64,000 nucleotides of DNA from Acidithiobacillus caldus ATCC 51756 (GCF_000175575.2 NZ_CP005986.1:62001-126000), one strand, 5' to 3'; shown: positions 28,709-36,985, counted from the first letter of the stretch. Translations and numbers: made by a program. The notes: generated from the letters alone by a model not told the origin.

Positions 28709-29615
28709 GGGACTCTACAAGGCCTATTCGGGTCGGCCGGTCCTGCAGAATTTTGGACTACGGATTCGCACCGGCGAGTGCTACGTCCTCGTGGGTCCCA
28801 ATGGCGCTGGCAAAAGTACCTGCATCCGTGGCATTCAGGGCATCACGCCACTGGACGCGGGAGAGATCCGTATCGCCGGTCAGCCCGTGCAGAGTCTACC
28901 CCATGGCGGTCGATATACCCTGGGGGTGGTGCCGCAAGAGGACAATCTCGATCCCGACTTTACCGTTGCCGAGAACCTCTGGGTCTACGGCCGCTATTTC
29001 GCCTTGCCGCGGGCGAGCATCCGCCGCCGCACGAGCGAGCTTCTGGAATTCATGCTCCTCGCCGATTATGCGCACAAGCCCATCGCTGCCCTTTCGGGGG
29101 GCATGAAGCGGCGCCTGACCATCGCCCGCGCCCTCATCCACGAGCCACGCCTGATTCTCCTCGACGAGCCCAGCACCGGTCTCGACCCCCAGGCGCGTCA
29201 CCTCATCTGGCAAAAGCTGCGGGAATTGAAGCGCCAAGGAGTCACCCTGCTGCTCACCACCCACTACATGGATGAGGCGGAACGCCTTGCCGATCGGGTG
29301 GGTATCATCGACCACGGGCGGATATTGGACGAGGCGCCACCAGCGGAACTCATCGCCCGCCACATCCCACCCATGGTTCTGGAACTGCGACGGCTGGACG
29401 GCAGTAGGCCGGACCCCGAGGACTGGCATGTGGGACGGGTGGCGGCGGCGGAGCGTGTGGGCGACACGCTCCTGCTCTACGGGGCGGATCTGGCTGGCGT
29501 GCATCGGCATTTTGCCGAGCTTGGTGGTCTGCAGCTACTTCTGCGTAACGCCAACCTGGAGGATGTCTTCCTGCGTCTGACGGGACGGGATCTGCGTGAG
29601 GGCGACCGCGAGTGA
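28671..29615 (+). CDS. ABC-2 transporter ATP-binding protein (NodI/DrrA-like)
   Basis: The 314-residue ATPase has Walker A GPNGAGKST, Q-loop VVPQEDN, signature LSGGMKRRL, Walker B LILLDEPSTGLD and switch TTHYMDEAERLADRVG. A C-terminal extension is typical of NodI/CcmA-like exporters. The ATG at 28671 lies inside the hydrolase gene; the family similarity starts about ten residues in. It pairs with the permease that overlaps its stop. Cargo (lipid, polysaccharide or drug) is not predictable. Confidence 0.9.
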   Translation: MDVTVPSNFLEAEGLYKAYSGRPVLQNFGLRIRTGECYVLVGPNGAGKSTCIRGIQGITPLDAGEIRIAGQPVQSLPHGGRYTLGVVPQEDNLDPDFTVAENLWVYGRYFALPRASIRRRTSELLEFMLLADYAHKPIAALSGGMKRRLTIARALIHEPRLILLDEPSTGLDPQARHLIWQKLRELKRQGVTLLLTTHYMDEAERLADRVGIIDHGRILDEAPPAELIARHIPPMVLELRRLDGSRPDPEDWHVGRVAAAERVGDTLLLYGADLAGVHRHFAELGGLQLLLRNANLEDVFLRLTGRDLREGDRE

Positions 29616-30391
29616 GCACCTGGCGCCATTACCTGCCGGGCTGGGCCTGCTGGGCCCTGGTCGCGCGCAACTTTCGCGTGTGGCGCAAGCTGTGGTTACC
29701 GAGCCTCCTGGGCAATTTCGGCGACCCGCTCCTCTATCTGCTGGCCCTGGGCTACGGTCTTGGCCATTTTGTCGGGCGGATCGAGGGCATGTCCTACATC
29801 ACCTTCATCGCCTCGGGCATCGTCGCTAGTTCGGTCATGAATACGGCGACCTTCGAGGGGCTCTATTCCGCCTTTACTCGCATGAGCGTGCAGAAGACCT
29901 ACGCGGCCATCCTCGCCACTCCCCTGGAGGTGAGCGATGTCCTCGCCGGCGAGATGCTCTGGTCTGCGCTCAAGGGAACCATCAGTGCCGTCGCCATCAT
30001 CGTCGTGGCCAGCTTTTTCGGGGCGATCCACTGGGCTGGCGTGCCCTGGGCGCTACCGGTCATCCTCCTGTCGGGCATGGCCTTTGCTGCCATTGCCCTG
30101 ACGGTGACCGCCATTTCCCGAAGCTACGACTTTTTCATGTATTACTTCACCCTGGTGGTGACGCCCATGTTCCTCTTCTGCGGCGTGTTCTATCCCCTGA
30201 AAACCCTGCCTACCCTCGGCCAGACCATTGCGCAATTCCTCCCCCTCACCCACGCCGTGGCCCTGCTGCGGCCGTGGCTCACTGGCCACTGGCCAACGGA
30301 TATCGCCCTGCACCTGGCGGTGCTGGCAGGCTACACGGTGGTGGGCTATACCCTCGCTATCCTTCTGTTGCGGCGCAGGTTGCTGGTATGA
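29612..30391 (+). CDS. ABC-2 transporter permease (NodJ-like)
   Basis: The 259-residue membrane protein has about six hydrophobic helices and the ABC-2/NodJ pattern (GNFGDPLLYLLALGYGLG, GIVASSVMNTATFEGLY, KTYAAILATPLEVSDVLAGE, TPMFLFCGVFYPL). The start is a GTG overlapping the ATPase stop. With the ATPase it forms an exporter. The tmRNA gene follows after about 100 bases. Confidence 0.9.
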   Translation: MSTWRHYLPGWACWALVARNFRVWRKLWLPSLLGNFGDPLLYLLALGYGLGHFVGRIEGMSYITFIASGIVASSVMNTATFEGLYSAFTRMSVQKTYAAILATPLEVSDVLAGEMLWSALKGTISAVAIIVVASFFGAIHWAGVPWALPVILLSGMAFAAIALTVTAISRSYDFFMYYFTLVVTPMFLFCGVFYPLKTLPTLGQTIAQFLPLTHAVALLRPWLTGHWPTDIALHLAVLAGYTVVGYTLAILLLRRRLLV

Positions 30392-30420
30392 TCGCGGTGT
30401 CGGTCCCTTTGCGCAGAGCG

Positions 30421-30458
30421 TTCCACAGGGATACTATGAACGAGCTGATTCTGTGGAA
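30421..30458. promoter_or_regulatory. Inverted repeat ahead of ssrA
   Basis: TTCCACA (30421-30427) and TGTGGAA (30452-30458) are exact inverted copies separated by 24 bases and followed by CTTTTAT. The pair could be a terminator for the ABC genes or an operator near the ssrA promoter; no clear -35/-10 pair was found in the remaining bases before 30495. Confidence 0.3.
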
Positions 30459-30494
30459 CTTTTATCGGACGTTCAGGTCTTATCCTTCGAAACG

Positions 30495-30857
30495 GGGGGC
30501 GATCGGTTTCGACACAGGTCGCGAAGCCTTCGGTGCGTGCAGAGCTGCGGTTTGCTCTTAAAACTGGTCGCAACGCTATAATTGCCAACGACAGCAATTA
30601 CGCCCTCGCTGCTTAAGCAGTGAGCCCTCCGCCCGGGTTCGTCCGCGGACGCGGTGGCCGCAAGGCCTGCGGGGGGTCGACAAACGCGGAATCGCGCTGG
30701 GTCTGTCCGCTGACCCAGCGTTAAAACAAGCGGACTCGCATTCTGGGAATCCTGTCCGTCGGAGTCCCGGAGTGTCAAAGCAAAAAGACGGACTACGCAT
30801 GTAGAACCGGGGGTCTAGGTCCTGTGGACGCGGGTTCGATTCCCGCCGCCTCCACCA
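30495..30857 (+). ncRNA. ssrA: Transfer-messenger RNA (tmRNA)
   Basis: The 5' end GGGGGCG pairs with CGCCTCC before the 3' CCA, forming the acceptor stem with one G-U pair. The T-arm GCGGGTTCGATTCCCGC is intact. The resume codon is GCC at 30584 and the tag reads ANDSNYALAA, stopping at TAA (30614-30616); this matches the tag I recall for Acidithiobacillus. Length of 363 nt is normal. With SmpB it frees stalled ribosomes and tags the unfinished protein. Open reading frames on either strand here are not genes. Confidence 0.96.
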
Positions 30858-30864
30858 TTTACCC

Positions 30865-30895
30865 AAGGCCAACCCTTATCGGTTGGCCTTTTTTC
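30865..30895 (+). terminator. Rho-independent terminator of ssrA
   Basis: A perfect 10-bp stem (AAGGCCAACC and GGTTGGCCTT) with a six-base loop is followed by a T-tract, eight bases after the tmRNA CCA end. Confidence 0.93.
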
Positions 30896-31119
30896 TTGCG
30901 CGTTCCCCGCGTGTTGGCGCGTGTTCACGGCGTGATCTTGCGGACGCAGCCTTTGAGCTCGGACCGCCTTCGCCCCTCACGGCCTCTCTGTTCTCTGTTT
31001 TTCGCTCAGTGTCCGTGGAGGACTCCGGGGACCTGTACGTGCTCCATCAAGGACTTAGCGGCGCCGGTTGCAGTCGGCAACTGCCCGGCGGCGGCGACCG
31101 AGAGAGATCGTCAGGCCGC
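30896..31119. other. Gene-free junction between host ssrA and the prophage
   Basis: No convincing gene is seen between the ssrA terminator and the end of the leftward prophage operon. As the recombinase operon is the outermost phage module, attL probably lies here or at the 3' end of ssrA. The partner attR is outside the window, so the crossover cannot be located. Confidence 0.5.
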
Positions 31120-31143
31120 AAAAAGGCCGCCCGAAGGCGGCGG
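31120..31143 (-). terminator. Terminator of the leftward recombinase operon
   Basis: On the minus strand GCCGCC-TTCG-GGCGGC forms a six-bp stem with a stable C(UUCG)G tetraloop and is followed by CTTTTT. It lies about 20 bases after the stop of the last gene. Confidence 0.88.
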
Positions 31144-31163
31144 CGATGTGATGACAGGGCCCG

Positions 31164-31637
31164 TCAGGGCATCGAGGCCAGCACCCGGATCTGCTCGGCC
31201 CAGCCATAGGGCCACGGGCGCCCCAGCAGTCGCTCGACGGGGAGTTCGGGGGTGGCGGCGAGGCGCTCCACCAACTCGGGGGCCAGCAGGGTCAGCCGCA
31301 TAAGGCGATGGACCTGCGAGACGTCCATCCCCTCGGCTTTGGCGATCTCGGCCGCCGAGGCAACCCTTCCCTCGGTGAGCAGCCGCTGCCAGTGGTGCGC
31401 CAGCCCAAGCGCTCGCAGGAGAGCGGTGTCCGGGATCTCGGTGCGCACGGGAGCGGCCCAGGTCGAGTGCGCCTCGACGGCCGTCCGGACCCCAGGTGGT
31501 GGGATCACCGCGCGCCGGGTGCCACGCTGGACGAGCCGCCAGGGCACGAAGGTTTCCAGTTTCACGCCGCCCGCCGGCGTCGGCAGTTTCTGGGTGACCG
31601 GCGCTCCCTCGATGCGTCCCCGGTGCTTCGTGCTCAC
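31164..31637 (-). CDS. Prophage HTH protein, paralogue of its neighbour (copy 2)
   Basis: The 157-residue protein has a helix-turn-helix-like core (ASAAEIAKAEGMDVSQVHRLM) inside a region of ParB/KorB flavour: HHWQRLL before it and RLTLLAPELVERL after it. The same framework recurs in the gene upstream, so the two arose by duplication. N-terminus carries LETFVPWRL, again shared. The start overlaps the preceding stop (ATGA). Both follow the serine recombinase, so a role in recombination directionality or operon control is likely but unproven. Confidence 0.7.
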   Translation of the reverse strand: MSTKHRGRIEGAPVTQKLPTPAGGVKLETFVPWRLVQRGTRRAVIPPPGVRTAVEAHSTWAAPVRTEIPDTALLRALGLAHHWQRLLTEGRVASAAEIAKAEGMDVSQVHRLMRLTLLAPELVERLAATPELPVERLLGRPWPYGWAEQIRVLASMP

Positions 31638-32017
31638 GCTTTCTCCTCGAAGCGCCGCACGATCTCGCGCTGGGCCGCCCAGTCCACCGGCAGCGGGTGG
31701 CGCTGGAACCAGATCAGGCTCATCCGGCGTGGCTGCCGCCCGGCCATCAGCATCTCGACGATGTCGGGCGCGAGCAGCGTCAGGCGCAGCAGCTCGTTGA
31801 CCACCGAGTGGTGCAGCCCTTCGGCACGCGCGATGGCCGAGCCGCTGGGCATCGCGCCGCTGTCCAGCAGCCGTTGCCAGTGGAAGGCCCGCGCCATCCC
31901 TTCGATGAGCGTGCTGTCGTGCGCGTCCCGGTCCTCGGCCTGGTGCTGAACCAGCCGGCGCACGCCGCGCCGCCGCAGGGTCAGCGGCACGAAGGTCTCG
32001 AGCGTCCCGTCCTTCAT
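31634..32017 (-). CDS. Prophage HTH protein, paralogue of its neighbour (copy 1)
   Basis: The 127-residue protein shares with the next gene LETFVPLTL at the N-terminus, FHWQRLL, an HTH-like SGSAIARAEGLHHSVVNELL and the exact string LRLTLLAPDIVEML-type helix. The start MKDGTLETF is used because its ATG overlaps the recombinase stop (ATGA at 32014-32017). Tandem paralogues behind a resolvase-type integrase suggest accessory DNA-binding factors. No Pfam name is claimed. Confidence 0.7.
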   Translation of the reverse strand: MKDGTLETFVPLTLRRRGVRRLVQHQAEDRDAHDSTLIEGMARAFHWQRLLDSGAMPSGSAIARAEGLHHSVVNELLRLTLLAPDIVEMLMAGRQPRRMSLIWFQRHPLPVDWAAQREIVRRFEEKA

Positions 32018-33393
32018 GCCTCGACCTCCAGCAGCTCGGCGCCGATGCTCCTGGGCGCGAACTCGCCGATCAAGGCGTCCCAGCCCAGTTCGCGCCACTT
32101 CACCCGGATGCCCTGCATCTCGGCGGTGTGGACGAGATCGATGCGCTCGATCATCAGGTTGGCGATGCGGTGCTGCTCAACCGGGAAGAGCTGATCCCAC
32201 ACGTCGTTGAGGCGGCCCATCGCCATCACGACCGTGGCCTCGTCGATCGGTGCGCCCTGGCGTTGGACGTGACGCACGACCGCTGCAATGGATTCGGGGC
32301 TGGTCAGCACGGTGCGGATCTGGGCTACGACTGCCGCCTCAATCTCCCCGGCGGGCAGGCGCTCGTAACTCTTGCCCGGCGCGCCGAAGCGACTCTCGGA
32401 CTTGGAGACGTAGTAGTGATACTTGCGTCCGTTTTTGCGCGAGTAGGTCGGGTACATGCGTTCGCCCGAAGGGGCATAGAGCAGTCCCCGTAGCAAGGCG
32501 TCGGTGCGTGACCGGATCTTGGTCTCCACAGAGCGCGCGTGGCTGTCGCGGGCCAGCACCGCGTGAACCTGGTCCCACAGCTGGCGTTCGATGATCGGCT
32601 CGTGCACGCCGGGGTACCACTGGCCCCGGCTCGACAGCTCCCCGAGGTAGATGCGGTTGCGCAGCACCTTGTGGATGTACTTCTTGTCGATACGTGTGCC
32701 GGTGCGAACCCGCCCGTCCTGCGTCGTCCACGCCTTGGTCGTGATGCCCTCGGCAGTCAGTCGAGCAGCGATCTGGGTCGGCGAACCGATTGAGAGCATC
32801 TCCTCGAAGATGCGGCGCACCACGGCCGCCTCGGCTTCGTTGATGACCAGTTGCCGGTTCGCCACGTCGTAGCCCAGTGGCGGCACGCCGCCCATCCACA
32901 GCCCCTTCTTCTTGGCCGCGGCGATCTTGTCGCGGATGCGCTCACCGGTGACCTCGCGCTCGAACTGGGCGAAGGACAGCAGGATGTTGAGCGTGAGCCG
33001 CCCCATCGAGGTCGTGGTGTTGAATTGCTGGGTCACCGAGACGAAGGACACGCCCTGGCGCTCGAACACCTCGACCATCTTGGAGAAGTCGGCGAGGCTC
33101 CTCGTCAGGCGGTCGATCTTGTAGACCACCACGATGTCGATCAGCCCGCGCTGGATATCGGCCATCAGGCGCTTCAAGGCCGGGCGCTCGGTGTTGCCGC
33201 CGGAGTAGCCGGGGTCGTCGTAGTCGTCGGCCACCGCAATCCATCCCTCGGCGCGCTGGCTGGCGATGAAGGCGTGCCCGGCTTCCTTTTGCGCATCGAT
33301 GGAGTTGAACTCCTGGTCGAGCCGCTCGTCCGACGACACCCGGCAGTAGACCGCGCAGCGTTTGCGCGCCTTAGTGGAGGCGATTTCCGTCAT
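32014..33393 (-). CDS. Large serine recombinase (phage integrase type)
   Basis: The 459-residue recombinase has a resolvase N-terminal catalytic domain with the nucleophile Ser in AVYCRVSSDE (about residue 20), the SIDAQ motif, YSGG, and the arginine motif YKIDRLTRS. The recombinase domain follows (GGVPPLGYDV, EAAVVRRIFEEML, GITTKAW, IHKVLRNRIYLGEL). The zinc-ribbon segment keeps its position (ALLRGLLYAPSGERM) but lacks the usual CxxC cysteines. It likely drives integration and excision. TGATG overlap with DUF2924 shows coupling. Confidence 0.93.
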   Translation of the reverse strand: MTEIASTKARKRCAVYCRVSSDERLDQEFNSIDAQKEAGHAFIASQRAEGWIAVADDYDDPGYSGGNTERPALKRLMADIQRGLIDIVVVYKIDRLTRSLADFSKMVEVFERQGVSFVSVTQQFNTTTSMGRLTLNILLSFAQFEREVTGERIRDKIAAAKKKGLWMGGVPPLGYDVANRQLVINEAEAAVVRRIFEEMLSIGSPTQIAARLTAEGITTKAWTTQDGRVRTGTRIDKKYIHKVLRNRIYLGELSSRGQWYPGVHEPIIERQLWDQVHAVLARDSHARSVETKIRSRTDALLRGLLYAPSGERMYPTYSRKNGRKYHYYVSKSESRFGAPGKSYERLPAGEIEAAVVAQIRTVLTSPESIAAVVRHVQRQGAPIDEATVVMAMGRLNDVWDQLFPVEQHRIANLMIERIDLVHTAEMQGIRVKWRELGWDALIGEFAPRSIGAELLEVEA

Positions 33394-33836
33394 CAGGCGC
33401 CTCCTTTCAGACCGAAGAACAGCGGGCCGCTCCAATGCTGGCCGGTGATGTGCCGAGCCACCGCCGTCAAGCTCTTGAAGGTGTGGCCCTCGTACTCGAA
33501 ATGGCCCTCGGCATTGACCGTCACCCGATGCTCGCGCTCGCCCCATTCGCGCAGCAGCACGGTGCCCGGTGCGAAGTCGAACTTGCGCGGGCGCGCGCGC
33601 AGTTTGATCTTGGAGTGCTTCGCGCCGATGGCCTCCAGACGCTGGCGCGTTTCGGGGGCCAGTCCGCCGAAAGCTTCTTCCTGCAGCTTATAGGCGATGC
33701 GGGATTCGACGTGCGTTCGATTCGGATGTTTGGGCCGGCGTTCGAAGTACCGGTCCCAGATGACCCAGAGCTCGGCCATGGGCAGGTGGCCCAGTTCGGC
33801 GATCCGCGCCGCGACGGAAGCTTGTTTCTCGTTCAT
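33393..33836 (-). CDS. DUF2924 protein
   Basis: The 147-residue basic protein has the pattern I associate with DUF2924: LPMAELWVIWDRYF, RIAYKLQEEAFGGL and a C-terminal beta region (TVLLREWGEREHRV, FEYEGHTFKSLTAVARHITG). Members are commonly next to phage serine recombinases, as here. The ATG at 33836 has AGGAG upstream and overlaps the stop of a 63-residue ORF. Its biochemical function is unknown; DNA binding is possible given the charge. Confidence 0.8.
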   Translation of the reverse strand: MNEKQASVAARIAELGHLPMAELWVIWDRYFERRPKHPNRTHVESRIAYKLQEEAFGGLAPETRQRLEAIGAKHSKIKLRARPRKFDFAPGTVLLREWGEREHRVTVNAEGHFEYEGHTFKSLTAVARHITGQHWSGPLFFGLKGGA

Positions 33837-34027
33837 CACAACTTCTCCTGTTGAGAGGGGGTTGTATGAACGCGCTGGTCGGGCAAGAAGCCAAGGCGAA
33901 CCGCGCTCTGTTCCAGCCCGGAAGACCCGAGGGTACGGACGATGGCGGCCGCAAGGATGGTGGTGATTTCGCCAGCACGGGCGCTGGCGCTCATCTCTGC
34001 CGGAGATGCAAGTTCGAGGTTTGTCAT
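33836..34027 (-). CDS. 63-residue hypothetical ORF carrying the repeat element
   Basis: A small frame with GGAG five bases before its ATG ends in TGA overlapping the DUF2924 start. Its last 20 codons read LGFLPDQRVHTTPSQQ and belong to the repeat element found at 51287, 51965 and 53097; a 126-residue protein at 51258 ends in the related LGFSIEQRVHT. The N-terminal part (ARAGEITTILAAAIVRTLG) is a plausible helix. It may be a true peptide or only a translated leader. Confidence 0.45.
   Translation of the reverse strand: MTNLELASPAEMSASARAGEITTILAAAIVRTLGSSGLEQSAVRLGFLPDQRVHTTPSQQEKL
33864..33896 (-). repeat. Start-associated repeat element, copy 4 (distant)
   Basis: A 33-base copy 17-19 kb from the other three, ahead of the DUF2924 gene. 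It keeps CTTGGCTTCT and CAGCGCGTTCATAC, but the dyad (33868-33880) has one changed base (GAAC-N5-GGTC). Confidence 0.75.
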
Positions 34028-34090
34028 GACGGCTCCAGGGAATCGAAACCGTCACGGATGATGTGCGCAGATTTCCGAAGCGGATCGCAA

Positions 34091-34106
34091 CGCCGATCAA
34101 TCGGCG
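34091..34106. promoter_or_regulatory. 16-bp dyad in the leftward operon
   Basis: CGCCGAT and ATCGGCG flank a two-base centre, 64 bases upstream of the 63-residue ORF and 26 bases beyond the stop of the 751-residue gene. The dyad could be an operator for an internal promoter serving the recombinase genes. No promoter boxes were identified. Confidence 0.3.
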
Positions 34107-34131
34107 CGGCGCGCTGACGCCTCAACGGCGG

Positions 34132-36387
34132 TCAGACGTCTTCGGTGACTGCTTCGATCGCAGCGCTGCGCGTGTCGCTGTCATCGACGACCACTCGATC
34201 GAGTGGGGTCAGCTTCAGCTGCCACGCCCGCGTGCCTGGGACCCTTTCGAGATAGTCGCGCCAGGGCGAGTGCTTGCCGGTGAAGAGGTTGGCCGGAGAC
34301 GTGCAGCCCGTGCCGGCCATCAGCGCCTTCGTGTTGACGTGGGGCGTTCCTGCGGCCCAGGCCTCCACCAGCCGCTGCAAGACGGCGATCCTTGCTTTGC
34401 CCGTGACCCGCCACGGCGCCTTGCCCGGAAGGTACAGCGTCGCCGCGTGACCATCGGGGGCGACCTTGAGCGTCACCGTCGACCCGCCCATGGCCGCCAG
34501 TTGCCCGTGGCGATAGGCCACCTTCAGCCGGTCCAGGTCGATGGCGCTGCCGTTGCCCGCATCGGCGAGCACATCCTCGATGGGAATGACGACATTGGTG
34601 CCGGCGAATGGCAGCGGCGTCGAGGTCGTCGTCAACACCACGCCCGCCACCGGGCGCGGACGAAGCCTCAGCGCAGCGTCGACTTTCGCGTACGCGCGCT
34701 CGTGGGACATCCTGGAGGCGAAGTACAGCGCCACGGCATGGCCGTCGATGTCGATCTCGCCAAGGAACACCGGCTCGTCGTCGAAGTGCCGACTGCGGGG
34801 TCCTTTCAAGGCCGATCCCAGCGCCGTGATCAATTCCTCGCGCAACCAGTCCAGCTGCACCTTCCAGCGCCGGGCGAGGCGGGCCGGCATGACCACGTCG
34901 TTGCCCGTCAGAGGATCGCGGTAGCGCACGGTGTCGGCATCGGCGCAACGTTCGAGCACCACCTTCATCGGCTCGCCTTCGTCGACGGGGACCGACAGCT
35001 CGGCAATGCGCTCGCCTTCGATGAGGATGCCTTCGTCCTGCAGCCGCTCGATGTCGATGCCGAGCTTATGCAGTGCGAAGCCGTCCATCGGGCTGCTGGC
35101 GCTCTCCAGAAGCCGGGCCACCTGCGCGATCAGGCTCGGATCGTCCCGCCCGCAGCCCGGGTGCAGCGGTTTGCGCACCCCCAGGGCCTCGAGCAGTTGC
35201 ATCCCGGCGCGGCGCAGGCGTTGGTCTTTCTCGCCAGCCAGGCTGCAGCGACCGGGCTCGGCCAGCACGATGGCCAGCGGGGTGGCCGCCGTCTCCCCCT
35301 CGAACACCAGTTCGGCCACCAGGGTCACACCGAGCAAGGCACCAGGCTGCGCGAAGGGGTGGTTGCCCCAGCGCTCGTCGATCACCTCGTGCAGTTCTGC
35401 GCCGCTGTCGATGTGCAGCGTGACGGCGTCCGTGGCATGCCCAAGCAAAGCCTTGGCTTCGGTCAGATACAGCCGCTCGATGCGGCCCCCGTCGATGCGC
35501 GGCTTGGTGTCCTTCAGTGGCCGCGCAAAGCGCGACAGATCGTAGCGCGAGCGGTCCAGCGGGCGGTTCGACAAGGGGGCCTTGAAGCCGTGCCGGGACA
35601 GCACGTTGGCCAGCGGCGCACGGATGCCCAGTGTCGGGGCAAAGACTTCGACGAGCCCACGATGGGGCGCGTAGATCAGGGTGGCGTCGCGCGCCGGGAA
35701 GTAGAAGAAGCTCTTGCGCTGGCGGTTGCGCATCTCCACCGCGGCCACCTGATCGCCGGCGAAACGCACCACGAGGTAGTGCGTCGTCTGGGTCTGGCCT
35801 TGCCGGTTCGGCTCCTCCATGGCCACGTGGATGACCTCGCAGGGCTCGGCCAGCCGCATCGCCTCGGTGAGTTGCGCTTCCAGCCGGTCCTTGACCTCAT
35901 CGTTCCACAGGAAGGGCGGCGCCTCGCCAGGCACGTCGAACGCGTCGTGCAGGCGTTTGAGCCCCTTCAGGTCCTGGGTGTTGACGATGGACTCGGCAGT
36001 GTCGAAGAGCTTGATCGAGGCCTCGCTGTGCGTGCGCATCCACACCGCGCGACCGACCTCGCCGCCTTCTTGCGCACGAAACCGTGCGAGCAGGTCCTCG
36101 TCGTAGAGCTGCTCGGCGACGGTGGCGAGGATGGCGGCCCCGCGCACGGTGCTCAGGCGCAGCACCCGCAAAGCTTCGCGCTCGGCCGGATCGCGCTGCT
36201 CCTTGCGCAGGTGCTTGATGTGCTCGATGAGGGCAGCGCTCAGCCCCTCGTCGGGCTGCGTCCAATCAAACCCGCGCTGCAGTCCCAGGCACTCGGGCAG
36301 GCCGGCGAACAGCTTGAGGACTGAGGCCGGCACGCGCTCGACCAGCTCCAGCAGACAGTGTGCGTTGGTCAGGGTCTTCTTGCTCAT
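34132..36387 (-). CDS. Unrecognised 751-residue protein of the HTH/PIN cassette
   Basis: I do not recognise this protein. It has a helical N-terminal third (to about 200; LLELVERVPASVLKLF, ALIEHIKHLRKEQRD), a mixed middle part with THYLVVRFAGDQVAAVEMRN and FPARDATLIYAPHRG, and a C-terminal part with beta-rich stretches (FLGEIDIDGHAVALYFAS, VTLKVAPDGHAATLYLPG). No signal peptide, membrane helix, Walker motif or nuclease signature was seen. GGAGG lies four bases before its ATG, and it sits 25 bases after a PIN toxin gene, so it is co-transcribed with the toxin-antitoxin pair. Possible roles are defence or toxin regulation, both speculative. Confidence 0.75.
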   Translation of the reverse strand: MSKKTLTNAHCLLELVERVPASVLKLFAGLPECLGLQRGFDWTQPDEGLSAALIEHIKHLRKEQRDPAEREALRVLRLSTVRGAAILATVAEQLYDEDLLARFRAQEGGEVGRAVWMRTHSEASIKLFDTAESIVNTQDLKGLKRLHDAFDVPGEAPPFLWNDEVKDRLEAQLTEAMRLAEPCEVIHVAMEEPNRQGQTQTTHYLVVRFAGDQVAAVEMRNRQRKSFFYFPARDATLIYAPHRGLVEVFAPTLGIRAPLANVLSRHGFKAPLSNRPLDRSRYDLSRFARPLKDTKPRIDGGRIERLYLTEAKALLGHATDAVTLHIDSGAELHEVIDERWGNHPFAQPGALLGVTLVAELVFEGETAATPLAIVLAEPGRCSLAGEKDQRLRRAGMQLLEALGVRKPLHPGCGRDDPSLIAQVARLLESASSPMDGFALHKLGIDIERLQDEGILIEGERIAELSVPVDEGEPMKVVLERCADADTVRYRDPLTGNDVVMPARLARRWKVQLDWLREELITALGSALKGPRSRHFDDEPVFLGEIDIDGHAVALYFASRMSHERAYAKVDAALRLRPRPVAGVVLTTTSTPLPFAGTNVVIPIEDVLADAGNGSAIDLDRLKVAYRHGQLAAMGGSTVTLKVAPDGHAATLYLPGKAPWRVTGKARIAVLQRLVEAWAAGTPHVNTKALMAGTGCTSPANLFTGKHSPWRDYLERVPGTRAWQLKLTPLDRVVVDDSDTRSAAIEAVTEDV

Positions 36388-36412
36388 GCTCCCTCCGATA
36401 CAGCGCGGTGCC

Positions 36413-36985
36413 TCACATGGCCATGACCCATGGGCGCATCACCGCCACCGATTGCGTCAGCCCCTGCGCCAGCAGGGTGTCCAGGTAGTCGTCCGCCGAC
36501 TTGGGCGGGTTCTTCAGATTGCGGCGGTGGCGGGCGACTGCTTCGAGCACGCCGGCCGGGTGCAGATCCAGCAGATCGACGATGAAGTCGTCCGGATGCT
36601 GCGCCGCGAGGTTGTAGGGCTTGAGCGCCTCAGCGGGGAAGTCCTTGAGGTTGAAGGTCACGATGAGGCTGGCGCCGGCGTGGATGGCGGCCGCCACCAC
36701 ATGGCGGTCGCTGGGGTCGGGCAACTCGATCGAGGCAATCAGGTACTCGAAGCCGGTGACCAGGCAGTCGCGGACGTGGGCGTTCATCAGCCGCCGCGTG
36801 CGCTCGAGTTGCTCGGCAGTCAGATCGGGACGGCTGGCCAGCACGTTGCGCATCCACTCGTCGTGAATCCTGTCGCTCCAGCGCGCCCGGTACAGGTCCG
36901 ACAGCGCCAGATGCATCAACAGATCGCGCAGGGGCGCGGGATAGAGCACGCAGGCGTCGTAGACGACGGTGAAGTGCGAGCTCAT
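36413..36985 (-). CDS. PIN-domain toxin (VapC-like ribonuclease)
   Basis: The 190-residue protein has a PIN-like fold with the first acidic residue in VVYDACVLYP, a central acidic helix (WSDRIHDEWMRN), and PDPSDRHVVAAAI and VTFNLKDFP, the usual positions of the remaining metal-binding acids. PIN toxins cleave RNA. It starts four bases after the stop of the HTH protein, the standard toxin-after-antitoxin arrangement. It is longer at the C-terminus than minimal VapC proteins. Confidence 0.85.
   Translation of the reverse strand: MSSHFTVVYDACVLYPAPLRDLLMHLALSDLYRARWSDRIHDEWMRNVLASRPDLTAEQLERTRRLMNAHVRDCLVTGFEYLIASIELPDPSDRHVVAAAIHAGASLIVTFNLKDFPAEALKPYNLAAQHPDDFIVDLLDLHPAGVLEAVARHRRNLKNPPKSADDYLDTLLAQGLTQSVAVMRPWVMAM

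Noticed and set aside
30576-30872. Minus-strand open frame of 98 codons
   Set aside because: It lies wholly within ssrA, whose RNA structure and tag are clear.
34063-36324. 753-codon plus-strand frame opposite the 751-residue protein
   Set aside because: Both strands are open over the same 2.25 kb. The minus-strand frame has GGAGG at its start, fits the operon and has protein-like composition; the plus frame is rich in His/Arg/Gln and lacks a ribosome site.
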